Shown: positions 7,764 through 17,267 of the stretch, piece after piece | Layout of the letters: each line of letters opens with the position of its first letter | How positions within the stretch are numbered: the stretch's first letter is position 1 | Origin: Sulfuricurvum sp. | GTDB lineage: Bacteria; Campylobacterota; Campylobacteria; Campylobacterales; Sulfurimonadaceae | DNA: 64,000 nt | Assembly (NCBI RefSeq): GCF_028681615.1 | Contig: NZ_JAQUHV010000005.1 | Coordinates: 1-64,000, forward strand | Reading direction: 5' to 3' | Made by a program: the position numbers and the translations under genes | The notes under the pieces: model-generated | What the model was told of the DNA's origin: nothing | Databases searched by the model: none | The model's input: only the letters and a program-made list of their open reading frames with translations

Positions 7764-8874
7764 AAGCACCCCGCATAAGGGTGTTTACGGATTCTATAGA
7801 TGCTTCGGGCAGATACGCCAATACAGCATTATCAATAACATGCGCAGGATCAACCGCACCGAATACGGCACAAATCCCGCCTGCACTGCGTGCAAACTGC
7901 AGTGCACTTGCAACATCATTTAATTCACTGGTCTTCATAAGTTCAGCAACATTCGGTGAAAAGGCTCTTTTGAAGAGATTTTTTTGCAAAAGCGGTGAAG
8001 AGCCGATATAAGTCAAACCGAATTTTGCGCATGCATGCATTAATGGATAGAACAGAGAATCCTCGCATTTTTGATTTGCATACCCGTAAGCATGTGGTTT
8101 TGCAAGGTTAAACGGACTTTGGATATATTTGAACCCATGGTTTTCACCACCGACACGACGTGCAATTTCAACAACTTTTGCTAATGAAACATATTCGGTA
8201 TGATCTTCTTCATATAAAAATCCATTCCATGCCGCAATTCCGTAACTGACAATTTTATTCTCTTTTCGGAGTTCCTCAAACAGGTTAAAAGCATCTTCTA
8301 TTCGACTATAAAATGTCTCCTGATTAACATATCCCAGTTGTGTTTCCGGATTATGAAGAAAGAAAATGTCAATCGTATCGATTTCAAGATTACGCAGTGA
8401 TTGTTCACAGCTCCAACGTAGAAAATTCGGAGACATACAATGTTGATCAATGACAATCTCATCTTTATCCGCTAATCCGGTATTGATAATCGTCTCTTGT
8501 ATCCAACCGTACGGATTATCAGGAAAAGGAAAATCAAGCGGTATAAATCCGGCTTTAGAAGCAATGATCACTTCTTCGCGTTTTATATCACCTTCTTTAA
8601 ACATCTCGTTCAATGCTTCAGCTATTTCCCGTTCAGACATTTGATATCGATAGTTTATTGCCGTATCGATAAAATTAATCCCATGACGAAGTGCCATTTT
8701 GATGGCTTCGGCATAGTTGATAATATAATTATCTTCTTTATACGGTTCGGCTTTATAGGTTCCGATTCCTAGCGAAGGGAAGAAGAGTTCTCCATTAAAA
8801 CGGTAAAAATCTTTAGAATAATTACCGAATTTTTTTAGATATCCGAATGTTCCCTCTTTTGTCGCGTGTGACAT
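7753..8874 (-). CDS. aldo/keto reductase in nif operon
   Basis: A 373-residue NAD(P)H-dependent aldo/keto reductase of the TIM-barrel superfamily. The catalytic tetrad is recognisable: Asp and Tyr in FIDTAINYRYQMSEREIAEA, Lys in EVIIASKAGF and His in DIFFLHNPE. Late segments (YIGSSPLLQKNLF, ICAVFGAVDPAHVIDNAV) fit the cofactor-binding end. At 373 residues it is longer than the usual 280-340, with extra sequence before strand 1 and around residues 105-150. Its ATG shares a base with the nifU stop (TAATG), and its end overlaps the flavoprotein start, so the three genes are surely co-transcribed. The physiological carbonyl substrate is not evident. Confidence 0.85.
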   Translation of the reverse strand: MSHATKEGTFGYLKKFGNYSKDFYRFNGELFFPSLGIGTYKAEPYKEDNYIINYAEAIKMALRHGINFIDTAINYRYQMSEREIAEALNEMFKEGDIKREEVIIASKAGFIPLDFPFPDNPYGWIQETIINTGLADKDEIVIDQHCMSPNFLRWSCEQSLRNLEIDTIDIFFLHNPETQLGYVNQETFYSRIEDAFNLFEELRKENKIVSYGIAAWNGFLYEEDHTEYVSLAKVVEIARRVGGENHGFKYIQSPFNLAKPHAYGYANQKCEDSLFYPLMHACAKFGLTYIGSSPLLQKNLFKRAFSPNVAELMKTSELNDVASALQFARSAGGICAVFGAVDPAHVIDNAVLAYLPEASIESVNTLMRGAYAV

Positions 8875-9851
8875 TAGACCACCATCACTCGCAAGTTTGA
8901 TTTGAGTTTAAAGTTAAGCATATCCTGCATTCCTGCAAGGGTTGTGGTTGTGTTCATTGAACAGCTCATACACTCTCCTTTATACTGGATGTACAGTTCA
9001 TGTCCGTCTTCAACCTCTTTAAGATCGATAACTTCAACATCGCCGTTATCTGCTTTAAGTGTAGGACGAATATATTCTTCGAGAATAGATTCGATACTGC
9101 GAAGTTTTTGGACCAAACTCATAGCGTTGAAGTTTCCGTCACCTTTTGCTTCTTTGATTTTTTTACTGATGGCTTCTTTTTGGAGTTCAGCAGTGATTTC
9201 AGCCAACATATCGACAAGATAGACATCTTTTTTCTCATGCCCGCCCGGTTTGATACATGATTTGCAGAATCCGCCTGCTTTTGTATAGTCAGTAATTTGT
9301 TCAATAGATTCCAGTTTGTTGAGACGAATGACTTCTTTAAGGGTATCAAGGCTCACGCGGGCACATTCACACACGATGTATTCCGTTTCGAACTCTGACA
9401 TATCAACACCTTTATAGATGGAAGCCGCCTTTTTAATAACGTCGTAGGCCATAACCGAGCAGTGCATTTTTTGCCCAGGTACCGCAGGAATATCTTCTTC
9501 GTCACGGAGTGCTTTTTCAACGTCGATGTTAGTGATTTTCAAAGCCTCATCAACTGTTTTATCCATACATAATTCTGCCATCATGTCCGAACTTGCTATT
9601 GCAGTTCCGCATCCAAAACTTTTAAAGCGGCTTTTGACGATAACATCATTTTTAGGATCGATCATCCAATATAGTCTGACGGCATCACCGCAGCTTTCTG
9701 CACCGAAGTCGGCGATGATCAATTTTTTTTCTGCCGCATCAGCTTCTTCTTGTGTAATCTCTCCCATATTTATAGGATCGTTCATCCGTCGCTGTACCTC
9801 TGTTGAGTACTCTTCCCATAATGCTCCGCCGATTAACGTGTCTCGTGCCAT
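8874..9851 (-). CDS. nifU: NifU iron-sulfur cluster scaffold, three-domain
   Basis: About 325 residues with the full NifU layout. There is an N-terminal IscU-like scaffold (residues about 1-130, with cysteines in FGCGTAIASSDMMAEL, ESCGD and KMHCSVMAYD), a central [2Fe-2S] BFD-like segment (VCECARVS, then GGFCKSCIKPGG), and a C-terminal NifU/Nfu domain with CMSC in YKGECMSCSMNTTTTLAGM. It builds Fe-S clusters for nitrogenase and other proteins. I use ATG 9851 (MARDTLIGGALWEEYS) because AAGGAG lies six bases before it; an upstream ATG at 9887 has no such site. It heads the leftward operon. Campylobacterota also use a three-domain NifU for general cluster assembly, so a housekeeping role cannot be excluded. 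Confidence 0.92.
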   Translation of the reverse strand: MARDTLIGGALWEEYSTEVQRRMNDPINMGEITQEEADAAEKKLIIADFGAESCGDAVRLYWMIDPKNDVIVKSRFKSFGCGTAIASSDMMAELCMDKTVDEALKITNIDVEKALRDEEDIPAVPGQKMHCSVMAYDVIKKAASIYKGVDMSEFETEYIVCECARVSLDTLKEVIRLNKLESIEQITDYTKAGGFCKSCIKPGGHEKKDVYLVDMLAEITAELQKEAISKKIKEAKGDGNFNAMSLVQKLRSIESILEEYIRPTLKADNGDVEVIDLKEVEDGHELYIQYKGECMSCSMNTTTTLAGMQDMLNFKLKSNLRVMVV

Positions 9852-9887
9852 TGATTGCTCCTTGATGGATGATATTACCCCAATCAT

Positions 9888-9904
9888 TGCAAATGACGTT
9901 CTAG
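9888..9904 (-). promoter_or_regulatory. candidate sigma54 promoter of nifU operon
   Basis: On the minus strand CTAGAACGTCATTTGCA lies 37 bases before the nifU ATG. The -12 half (TTTGCA) and the ACG of the -24 half fit the sigma54 consensus, but the -24 GG is AG. The spacing between the two halves is correct. No TGT-N10-ACA activator site is visible upstream. Confidence 0.45.
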
Positions 9905-10057
9905 TTAGAGGATGACAATTTTGTAGTGATCTTTGAATTAGAACATGCTATGCATACGAATAAAATGAATTGCTTATAAAATAATCAATATATAAGTGAA
10001 TGGCCACTCAATTTCAATTTATAATAGCACATTACAAACCACTTAAAGGGGTCCAAA

Positions 10058-10453
10058 ATGGTCCAGATTACTGCTGTATTTAACCGCCACTGTTTAAATG
10101 ATGTTCTTCGTGAACTATTCGATAATGAGATCGAAGGAGTAACGGTTACCGAAGTAATCGGAAAGGGCTCTCTTGGAATTGCCGAAAAAAACAATGCTCC
10201 GGATTTGTACCCAAAAGTTATGATCCTGATTGTTGTATCAAACGAGAAAACAAAGCTTATCGCTATGGAAGCGATTCGGGCACATACTCAGGATTTGGGT
10301 CACGGTGCAGGTAAAATGTGGGTCACGCCGGTACTAGAAGTTGAGCGAATCCGAACAGGTGAAAAAGACGAGTCGGCATTGACACAGCCGATACCTCGAA
10401 CAACCACAAAAAGTAATACTTTCTTCACTGCTGTAGATACACCTTCAAGCTAA
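10058..10453 (+). CDS. divergent PII-like nitrogen regulatory protein
   Basis: A 131-residue protein with the PII (GlnB/GlnK) fold signature: LNDVLRELFDNEIEGVTVTEVIG near the start, LYPKVMILIVV, and the C-terminal EVERIRTGEKDESAL. Compared with GlnB the T-loop is about five residues shorter and lacks the tyrosine that is uridylylated, and the B-loop reads LGHGAGK. About 20 extra, polar residues follow the core. It is divergent from nifU, with AAAGGGG before the ATG. A PII protein in a nif region commonly controls NifA or nitrogenase activity according to 2-oxoglutarate, ATP and ADP. The altered T-loop suggests a dedicated partner, which is inference. Confidence 0.75.
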   Translation: MVQITAVFNRHCLNDVLRELFDNEIEGVTVTEVIGKGSLGIAEKNNAPDLYPKVMILIVVSNEKTKLIAMEAIRAHTQDLGHGAGKMWVTPVLEVERIRTGEKDESALTQPIPRTTTKSNTFFTAVDTPSS

Positions 10454-10456
10454 TCT

Positions 10457-10492
10457 GCCTAATTTTTAGTACACCCTTTTAGGCGGTGTACT
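10457..10492 (+). other. two mutually exclusive hairpins after PII gene
   Basis: AGTACACC (10468-10475) pairs perfectly with GGTGTACT (10485-10492). The loop holds TTAGGC, which can instead pair with GCCTAA at 10457-10462. No T-run follows, so it is not a standard terminator. It lies just after the PII-like stop and may shape the 3' end of that message. Confidence 0.4.
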
Positions 10493-10525
10493 CGCACTAT
10501 TATTAAACCAAAAGTTTCTACCTGC

Positions 10526-10531
10526 TATAAT
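10526..10531 (+). promoter_or_regulatory. -10 box for aspS
   Basis: TGCTATAAT, an extended -10 box, lies 30 bases before the aspS TTG start. A second TATAAT follows at 10541-10546, so two start points are possible. Confidence 0.6.
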
Positions 10532-10560
10532 TGCGAAAAATATAATCTAAGGACTTTGAT

Positions 10561-12315
10561 TTGAGAAGTCATTTTTGTACTGATTTAAGTGAAGCGAACG
10601 TCGGAGAGGACGTTGTATTATGCGGCTGGGCAAACAGCTATCGTGACCATGGCGGTATCGTATTTATCGATTTGCGTGATAAAAGTGGATTGATTCAACT
10701 CGTTTGTGATCCTGCTGATAATGCACACGCTCATAAACTTGCCAGTGAAGTACGTGATGAATTTGTTTTGATCGCACATGGACGTATCCGTAACCGTGGT
10801 GAAGGTCTTGTAAATCCGCGTCTTAAAACCGGCGCTATTGAAGTGGTAGTAAACGAGCTGATTATCGAAAATCGCAGTGAACCGGTCCCGTTCGGTATCG
10901 GAGATAACACTGTCGGCGAAGAGATCCGTCTCAAATATCGTTACCTGGATCTACGCAATCCTGCATCGTATAATACATTTTTACTCCGTTCCAAAGCAGC
11001 AATCGCAGCGCGTAATGTACTTGACAGCTTAGGATTTCTGGAAGTCGAAACCCCTATCTTGACCAAATCGACTCCTGAAGGTGCACGTGACTATCTCGTA
11101 CCAAGCCGTGTTCACGAAGGTGAATTCTATGCCCTTCCCCAATCTCCTCAACTCTTTAAACAATTATTGATGGTAGGCGGGTTTGATCGCTACTTCCAAA
11201 TTGCAAAATGTTTCCGTGATGAAGATCTCCGTGCCGACCGCCAACCGGAATTTACCCAAATCGATGTCGAAATGAGTTTCTGTAATCAAGAAGATGTTAT
11301 TCGCGTTGCCGAAGAGCTGATTGTGGGAATGTTCGCAAGTGCCGGACACACGGTCACAATACCGTTTAACCGCATCAAGTACAACGATGCTATGGAGTGG
11401 TACGGATCGGATAAACCGGATTTGCGTTACGACCTCAAAATGGTAGATGTCATCGACATTTTTGCACGTTGTGACAATGAAATATTCACTTCAATCGCTG
11501 CTAATCCTAAAATGAACCGCATTAAAGCGCTTCGTGTTCCTGGGGCGGATTTAGCATTTTCTAAACGTGAAATGAAAAGCTTTGAAGATTATGTGCGCAA
11601 ATTCGGAGCAAAAGGCCTCGGATATTTCCAAATGAAAGAGGATGGTCTTAAAGGTCCGCTTGAGAAATTCTTCTCTGCAGAAGATTTACAGCTTCTTATC
11701 GATCGTACCGGTATGGAAGTGGGTGATGTTGTTTTCTTCGGTGCTGGTGACAAAAAAACCGTATGGGATTATATGGGACGTTTCCGTATCTTTATAGCGG
11801 AACATGAAAAAATGAATCTGATTGACAAAGATCGTTTCGAATTTGTCTGGGTAGTCGATTTCCCGATGTTTGAAATCGAAGACGGTCGTGTCAAAGCGCT
11901 ACACCACCCGTTTACTATGCCGCGTGATCTGAATCATGAGCACCTTGAAGATATTGAATCGATCGCATATGATATCGTTCTTAACGGTACGGAACTCGGC
12001 GGTGGATCAATCCGTATCCATAAGCAGGCATTGCAAGAACAAATTTTCAGTCTACTCGGTATCAGTGAAGAAGAAGCTCAAGAAAAATTTGGGTTCCTTC
12101 TTGATGCATTGAAATTCGGTGCGCCTCCGCATGGTGGTTTCGCACTCGGTTTCGACCGTTTTATGATGCTTCTTTCCAAAAAAGACAGTATCCGGGATGT
12201 CATCGCATTCCCGAAAACACAAAAAGCTTCTTGTATCATGACAAAAGCACCTAGTCCGGTAGAGTTGACACAATTACGAGAACTTCATATACGTTTACGC
12301 GAGACTGCGAAGTAA
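10561..12315 (+). CDS. aspS: aspartyl-tRNA synthetase
   Basis: A 584-residue class II aminoacyl-tRNA synthetase charging tRNA-Asp (and in lineages without AsnRS also tRNA-Asn). The N-terminal OB fold (about 1-105) carries [15 protein letters not shown]. Motif 2 is in [20 protein letters not shown], and motif 3 in [19 protein letters not shown] near residue 540. The bacterial insertion (GAD) domain lies between about 290 and 410. The start is a TTG, with AAGGA upstream and no better in-frame ATG. It is followed after 2 bases by the short adenylate kinase gene, an order shared with other Campylobacterota. Confidence 0.97.
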   Translation: MRSHFCTDLSEANVGEDVVLCGWANSYRDHGGIVFIDLRDKSGLIQLVCDPADNAHAHKLASEVRDEFVLIAHGRIRNRGEGLVNPRLKTGAIEVVVNELIIENRSEPVPFGIGDNTVGEEIRLKYRYLDLRNPASYNTFLLRSKAAIAARNVLDSLGFLEVETPILTKSTPEGARDYLVPSRVHEGEFYALPQSPQLFKQLLMVGGFDRYFQIAKCFRDEDLRADRQPEFTQIDVEMSFCNQEDVIRVAEELIVGMFASAGHTVTIPFNRIKYNDAMEWYGSDKPDLRYDLKMVDVIDIFARCDNEIFTSIAANPKMNRIKALRVPGADLAFSKREMKSFEDYVRKFGAKGLGYFQMKEDGLKGPLEKFFSAEDLQLLIDRTGMEVGDVVFFGAGDKKTVWDYMGRFRIFIAEHEKMNLIDKDRFEFVWVVDFPMFEIEDGRVKALHHPFTMPRDLNHEHLEDIESIAYDIVLNGTELGGGSIRIHKQALQEQIFSLLGISEEEAQEKFGFLLDALKFGAPPHGGFALGFDRFMMLLSKKDSIRDVIAFPKTQKASCIMTKAPSPVELTQLRELHIRLRETAK

Positions 12316-12317
12316 TA

Positions 12318-12890
12318 ATGAAAAAACTTTTTTTGATCATTGGTGCACCGGGTTCAGGAAAAACGACTGATGCAGAAATCATTGCAGAACGTAATGATGA
12401 AGAAATTGTCCATTACTCTACCGGAGATTTGCTTCGTGCTGAAGTTGCCAGCGGATCTGAACGCGGTCAATTGATCAACAGCTTTATCAGTAAAGGGCAT
12501 ATTGTACCGATTGAAATTGCCATTGAAACAATAACCAGTGCAATTAAAGAGGCTCCGTCAGACGTTATTTTATTTGACGGTTATCCCCGTTCATTTGAAC
12601 AAATGAATGAGCTTGATAAATTTCTCGCAAATGATTCTGACATTGAACTCGTAAGTGTCATTGAGGTGGTTGTGAGCGAAGATGTAGCACGTGATCGTGT
12701 TATTGGCCGTTCTCGCGGTGCTGATGATAAAGTTGAAATTTTTAACAACCGCATGAAAGTGTATACCGATCCGTTGTTAGAGATTCAAAATTTTTACGAA
12801 TCCAAAAACCTTCTTAAAAAAATTGATGGCGAACGATCGATCGAAGCAATCGTTGATGAGATGGAACTTTACATAGAATCTAAAATCTAA
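12318..12890 (+). CDS. adk: adenylate kinase, short Campylobacterota type
   Basis: A 190-residue nucleoside monophosphate kinase converting AMP and ATP to two ADP. The P-loop is GAPGSGKTT (residues 9-17), the AMP-binding part is [16 protein letters not shown], and [10 protein letters not shown] follows. The LID is the short form (GRSRGADD), without the roughly 30-residue insertion of the long type. It closely follows aspS, as the housekeeping adk does in Campylobacter, so I take this as the lineage's native enzyme. A second, long-form kinase lies 15 bases downstream. Confidence 0.92.
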   Translation: MKKLFLIIGAPGSGKTTDAEIIAERNDEEIVHYSTGDLLRAEVASGSERGQLINSFISKGHIVPIEIAIETITSAIKEAPSDVILFDGYPRSFEQMNELDKFLANDSDIELVSVIEVVVSEDVARDRVIGRSRGADDKVEIFNNRMKVYTDPLLEIQNFYESKNLLKKIDGERSIEAIVDEMELYIESKI

Positions 12891-13553
<663 letters not shown>

Positions 13554-13597
13554 TTTTTTTGATTCGCCGCTGATGCGGTTGAATCTATTCTGTATGA

Positions 13598-13603
13598 TAT
13601 AAT
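13598..13603 (+). promoter_or_regulatory. -10 box directly before CinA-like gene
   Basis: TATAAT ends only seven bases before the ATG at 13611. Transcription would start at or next to the start codon, and no Shine-Dalgarno is present (CTCCCTC precedes the ATG). This suggests a leaderless message. Confidence 0.5.
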
Positions 13604-13610
13604 CTCCCTC

Positions 13611-14351
13611 ATGAAAACTCCCCATTTTTATGCCGTAATTATCGGTACTGAAATCCTTAACGGCCGTCGTGAAGATAAACATTTTGTATTCATACGGGAT
13701 GCATTGCTGCAACGCGGGCACACCCTCTTTTCCTCTTTTATTATTAAAGATGATCCCGTTTTGATCCATAATGCATTTACAATGATTAAAAATGATCCTG
13801 ATAGTGTCATGTTTAGCTTTGGCGGTATCGGCTCTACTCCGGATGATCTTACCCGCCAAATTGCTGCAGATGTCTTTAGTGACGGTGTTCTGCTACCGCA
13901 TGCCTCTTTTCATGCGCATATAATCGAACGTTTCGGTGAAGCTGCTTATCCACATCGTGTTCATATGGCAGAACTGCCTAAAAATTCTGGTCTACTCCAT
14001 AACGTTATCAATAATATGTCAGGATTTTATTTAGACGACCGCTATTTCTTTATGCCGGGATTCCCGGAAATGTCCCATCCTATGGTTGAGGAAGCATTAA
14101 CTCGATTTTATCCGGAATCCATTATGTCATATCGTCACACATTAATCGCGCAAACGGGTGAAAATACCTTAATTGATGTTATGCATCGTCTTGACAGTCG
14201 TGTTGATTTTTCATCTTTACCGATGATGAACGGTGGCAATCCTACTGTAGAGATATCTGTTGCATCTACAGACATGATATTATCACAATCAAGTTTTCAG
14301 CTCTTTCTTGATGCATTGAATGAAAAAATGATTGCATATAAAATTATCTAA
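13611..14351 (+). CDS. CinA/MoaB-like molybdopterin-binding domain protein
   Basis: A 246-residue protein with the MoCF/MoaB-like fold found at the N-terminus of CinA. It shows the opening VIIGTEILNGRREDKH, the FSFGGIGSTPDDLTRQIAADV signature of the nucleotide-binding loop, and FMPGFPEMSHPMVEEAL. The nicotinamide-nucleotide amidase domain of full-length CinA (about 400 residues) is absent. Homologues bind nucleotides or act as ADP-ribose pyrophosphatases, and the exact role here is unclear. The lack of a ribosome site together with a very close -10 box points to leaderless translation. Confidence 0.8.
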   Translation: MKTPHFYAVIIGTEILNGRREDKHFVFIRDALLQRGHTLFSSFIIKDDPVLIHNAFTMIKNDPDSVMFSFGGIGSTPDDLTRQIAADVFSDGVLLPHASFHAHIIERFGEAAYPHRVHMAELPKNSGLLHNVINNMSGFYLDDRYFFMPGFPEMSHPMVEEALTRFYPESIMSYRHTLIAQTGENTLIDVMHRLDSRVDFSSLPMMNGGNPTVEISVASTDMILSQSSFQLFLDALNEKMIAYKII

Positions 14352-14389
14352 AATTAATAAATATAAATATTTTTTTATATATGCCGATT

Positions 14390-14408
14390 TACTTTATAGT
14401 AAAGTAAG
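14390..14408 (+). promoter_or_regulatory. perfect 8-3-8 palindrome before small membrane gene
   Basis: TTACTTTA-TAG-TAAAGTAA sits immediately before the AGGAG ribosome site of the 46-residue gene and overlaps a possible -10 box (TATAGT, 14396-14401). It could be an operator or an mRNA hairpin covering the ribosome site. Confidence 0.5.
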
Positions 14409-14419
14409 TAGGAGAATGT

Positions 14420-14560
14420 ATGAGTATAATGAGCTATTTGCTAATCGTGCTGGGGTTAAGTGCGGCTTTGTATATTATTTACCGTCACACTTTTCTAAAA
14501 AAACCTAAAAGCGATTTGCCAAAGAAATCCCATTTTACATTTAAAATTGAGACGGACTAG
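14420..14560 (+). CDS. 46-residue single-pass membrane protein
   Basis: An open frame of 46 codons beginning MSIMSYLLIVLG, with AGGAG 7 bases before the ATG. Residues about 5-22 form one hydrophobic helix (YLLIVLGLSAALYIIY). The rest is a Lys-rich, polar tail (KKPKSDLPKKSHFTFK), likely cytoplasmic. It lies between the CinA-like gene and the convergent htpX. I do not recognise the family. The strong ribosome site and upstream palindrome argue that it is real. A small regulator of a membrane enzyme such as HtpX is conceivable but unsupported. Confidence 0.6.
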   Translation: MSIMSYLLIVLGLSAALYIIYRHTFLKKPKSDLPKKSHFTFKIETD

Positions 14561-14567
14561 TATACGA

Positions 14568-15458
14568 CTATTGATAGTGTCTATCGTAGAGTTTATTGCG
14601 TCTGTTGTCAACGGTAACTTCCATTTTAAGTGCTTCTAAACGTTCTAAGCGTTCTTGTGTCGTTGGATGTGTCCGGAAAAGGTTTGAAAAAGAAAAGTTT
14701 TTTCCGTCAAAAGGACTAACGATAAACAAATGCGCATTCTCCGGAGTCGCCCCCTGCACTTCTCCTCTCTGATTATAATTTGAAAGTTTTATGAGCGCAC
14801 TTTGCAGCCATTCTGGATGACCGCTTAAACGAGCCGCCCCCTCATCCGCCATGAATTCACGTGAACGGCTGATAGTCATTTGAATGACACTAGCGGCAAT
14901 CGGAAGAAGTATTGCCATTGCGATCATAATAATCGGGTTGCTGTTTCGGTTATTTCGTCCGAACATTGCACCGAATTGGAGTATATTGGCTATAAATGCA
15001 ACCGCTCCGGCTATGGTAGCGGCAATAGTAGCAATCAGAATGTCGCGATGATGGACATGTGAAAGTTCATGTGCCATAACCCCTTCGATCTCTTCTTCAG
15101 TAAGAAGCTCCAGTAACCCTGTTGTAATCGCAACTGCAGCGTGCTCTGGATTTCGTCCTGTTGCAAAAGCATTAGGAATGTGGTCATGGATAATATACAC
15201 CTTAGGCATTGGAAGATTGGCACGCTCGACCAGACGCTCAACGACACGATAGAGCATTGGAGCTTCACGTGGATCAACTTCTTGTGCATCATAATGTTTG
15301 AGAATCATTGAGTCGGAAAAATAGTAGGCATAAAAGTTCATACCTCCAGCCATAATGAGTGCGATGAACATTCCACCTGTCCCACCCAGATACCCACCGA
15401 TCAAAACGAGTAAAACACTGAGTGAAGCTAATAATACGAATGTTTTAAACTGTTCCAT
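14568..15458 (-). CDS. htpX: membrane zinc metalloprotease HtpX
   Basis: A 296-residue M48 protease that degrades damaged membrane proteins. The zinc-binding motif is HELSH in [14 protein letters not shown] (near residue 131), with the third ligand Glu in [17 protein letters not shown]. Two hydrophobic segments occur at the start ([36 protein letters not shown]) and more near residues 145-190. Length fits the family. Its start overlaps the ankyrin gene by 14 bases, so the two are one transcript. Control by a heat-shock or envelope-stress signal is known in other bacteria; no operator is evident here. Confidence 0.95.
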   Translation of the reverse strand: MEQFKTFVLLASLSVLLVLIGGYLGGTGGMFIALIMAGGMNFYAYYFSDSMILKHYDAQEVDPREAPMLYRVVERLVERANLPMPKVYIIHDHIPNAFATGRNPEHAAVAITTGLLELLTEEEIEGVMAHELSHVHHRDILIATIAATIAGAVAFIANILQFGAMFGRNNRNSNPIIMIAMAILLPIAASVIQMTISRSREFMADEGAARLSGHPEWLQSALIKLSNYNQRGEVQGATPENAHLFIVSPFDGKNFSFSNLFRTHPTTQERLERLEALKMEVTVDNRRNKLYDRHYQ

Positions 15459-15930
15459 CTTCTTTGCCTTCTAAAAGTGCTAAAATGGATTTTTTATGCA
15501 TTTTGCGAGCAAAATCAAGTGCGTTAAGTCCATACGCATCACGTGATTCTACATCTACTCCCATCTGTAGAAGTTTTTTGATTACTTCCACACGTCCATA
15601 GCATACCGCTCCCATAAGGGGTGTAAAACCGCTCTGACGTGTTGCATGATTCACATCAAATCCCCTGTTGATCAGGAGCTCAATCAACGGGAGATTATTA
15701 TAAGTGACTGCGACGTCAAAGACGCTGACACCAGCATGATCAGTATGGAAAATATCAGCGCCGTTTTCTATTAAAAGATCAATGATTTCAGGGTCGCAAT
15801 GGTAGCGCATTGCAAAACAGATAACGGACTCTCCGTTTTCTTCAACCTCGTTTGCATTTGCTCCATTTTTAAGATACTTTTTTATACCGAGATAATCGTT
15901 TGCTTTTAATAAATTGATCCATTGTTCCAT
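15445..15930 (-). CDS. ankyrin repeat protein upstream of htpX
   Basis: A 161-residue protein with about four ankyrin units (segments [80 protein letters not shown]). There is no signal peptide. It heads the operon and overlaps htpX, so a functional link to the protease is likely though not proven. It is the second of three ankyrin genes beside stress genes in this window. Confidence 0.88.
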   Translation of the reverse strand: MEQWINLLKANDYLGIKKYLKNGANANEVEENGESVICFAMRYHCDPEIIDLLIENGADIFHTDHAGVSVFDVAVTYNNLPLIELLINRGFDVNHATRQSGFTPLMGAVCYGRVEVIKKLLQMGVDVESRDAYGLNALDFARKMHKKSILALLEGKEDGTV

Positions 15931-15997
15931 TGTTTATCCATAAATAATATATCGAAGTATAACACGCAAGATTCAACCCATCCATAGGCTCTTATGG

Positions 15998-16003
15998 TAA
16001 AAT
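15998..16003 (+). promoter_or_regulatory. -10 box for dapD
   Basis: TGGTAAAAT, an extended -10 type, 32 bases before the chosen dapD ATG. Confidence 0.45.
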
Positions 16004-16034
16004 CCCATATTAATTTTATAACAAGAGAGTGAAT

Positions 16035-17231
16035 ATGGAAATTTTAGAGACCGAATCAGCATTTAAAGCGTGCGTACAAGAGATTCAAAACACTACTGGG
16101 TATAAAAATCCACTTGCATTCGGAATCTGCCGTGTCGATTTCGGTCAGCTTGACAGTTCAAAAATACTCCAAGCGACTTATCCTCATATCAATTGGAATG
16201 AAAACTTCGGAAGTGCGGCTATCTTTATTAAAAGTGCTCAAGAACAAGGGTTTAATGTTGATTTTACGGCTGATGAAGTGATTATTCCCGTTACATCAAA
16301 ATTTTTAGAAGGGTGTTTGAATGCATTCACTCCTTATGCTGATGAAGCGTTTGGTGATGCTCATAAAAATATTCAAGTCGTTTCTGCTCTGTACAACCAA
16401 ATACAAGAACGCGGTATGCGAGAGGGTGAATTCCGTCTCGTTATCCTTTTCAATGATGTTGCCTGCACTAGTGTGGAAGGTACCTATCTCAAGCTCTATG
16501 CTCTGTCTACTTCAAAAGCCCCTCTTCGTTCCCTTAATTTAAATGGTGCCTTTGGTGCATTGTATAACGTAGCATGGTCTGACGGACAGCCGATTGAACT
16601 TGAATGGTTACGTGAAAACGAGATTGAGCTCAAATTTGCCAATGAATATCCTAAAATCGATTTTGTCGATAAATTCCCGCGCTATCTCCAGCACATCATC
16701 CCTGCCAACAATACCCGTGTATTGGATGATTCAAAAGTACGTTTCGGTGCTCAACTTCATGCTGGGACAACGATTATGCCGGGAGCAAGCTATGTCAACT
16801 TCAATGCTGGAACAACAGGTGTCAGTATGGTAGAGGGTCGTATTTCAAGCTCTGCCGTTGTCGGTGACGGTTCAGATGTCGGTGGCGGAGCTTCAATCCT
16901 CGGTGTTCTGAGCGGAACAGACGGAATCCCTGTCACTATCGGTAAAAATACCCTTTTGGGCGCTAACTCGGTTACAGGAATCGCTCTGGGTGACGGATGT
17001 ATCGTAGATGCCGGCATCGCAGTCTTGGCAGGAACAAAATTTGCGGTTAGTGCCGAAGAACTTGCTAAAATCCAGGAAGCAAACCCGTCAAAAGCACTCA
17101 GCGGAACGAGTTTCAAAGGTAAAGATTTGGTCGGATTAAACGGTATCCATTACCGTCAAGACTCTACAACGGGTCAACTACTTATTCGCCGCTCTACCCG
17201 TGAAGTAAAACTTAACGCCGATTTACACTAA
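16035..17231 (+). CDS. dapD: tetrahydrodipicolinate N-succinyltransferase
   Basis: About 398 residues. It succinylates tetrahydrodipicolinate in the lysine/diaminopimelate pathway. The C-terminal half shows the left-handed beta-helix of hexapeptide transferases (VRFGAQLHAGTTIMPGASYV, SAVVGDGSDVGGGASILGVL, PVTIGKNTLLGANSVTGIAL). The length (about 400 versus 274 in E. coli) matches the long DapD type found in Campylobacterota and actinobacteria, with an extended N-terminal domain. I choose ATG 16035, seven bases after AGAGAG; a GTG two codons earlier is less well placed. Confidence 0.93.
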   Translation: MEILETESAFKACVQEIQNTTGYKNPLAFGICRVDFGQLDSSKILQATYPHINWNENFGSAAIFIKSAQEQGFNVDFTADEVIIPVTSKFLEGCLNAFTPYADEAFGDAHKNIQVVSALYNQIQERGMREGEFRLVILFNDVACTSVEGTYLKLYALSTSKAPLRSLNLNGAFGALYNVAWSDGQPIELEWLRENEIELKFANEYPKIDFVDKFPRYLQHIIPANNTRVLDDSKVRFGAQLHAGTTIMPGASYVNFNAGTTGVSMVEGRISSSAVVGDGSDVGGGASILGVLSGTDGIPVTIGKNTLLGANSVTGIALGDGCIVDAGIAVLAGTKFAVSAEELAKIQEANPSKALSGTSFKGKDLVGLNGIHYRQDSTTGQLLIRRSTREVKLNADLH

Positions 17232-17267
17232 TTTTATTTCCCTTCTGTCTCTTAAGGTAGAGGGGAT

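Noticed and set aside
9905-10057. NifA binding site (TGT-N10-ACA) or a second sigma54 promoter before the PII-like gene
   Set aside because: No TGT and ACA pair with the required spacing, and no GG-N10-GC match on the plus strand.
10457-10492. H-type pseudoknot made from both stems
   Set aside because: The 3' arms of the two stems are directly adjacent, leaving no bases to cross a six-pair helix; the stems can only alternate.
13561-13585. Terminator after the second adk
   Set aside because: The hairpin is bulged and the T-run lies before, not after, the stem on the gene strand.
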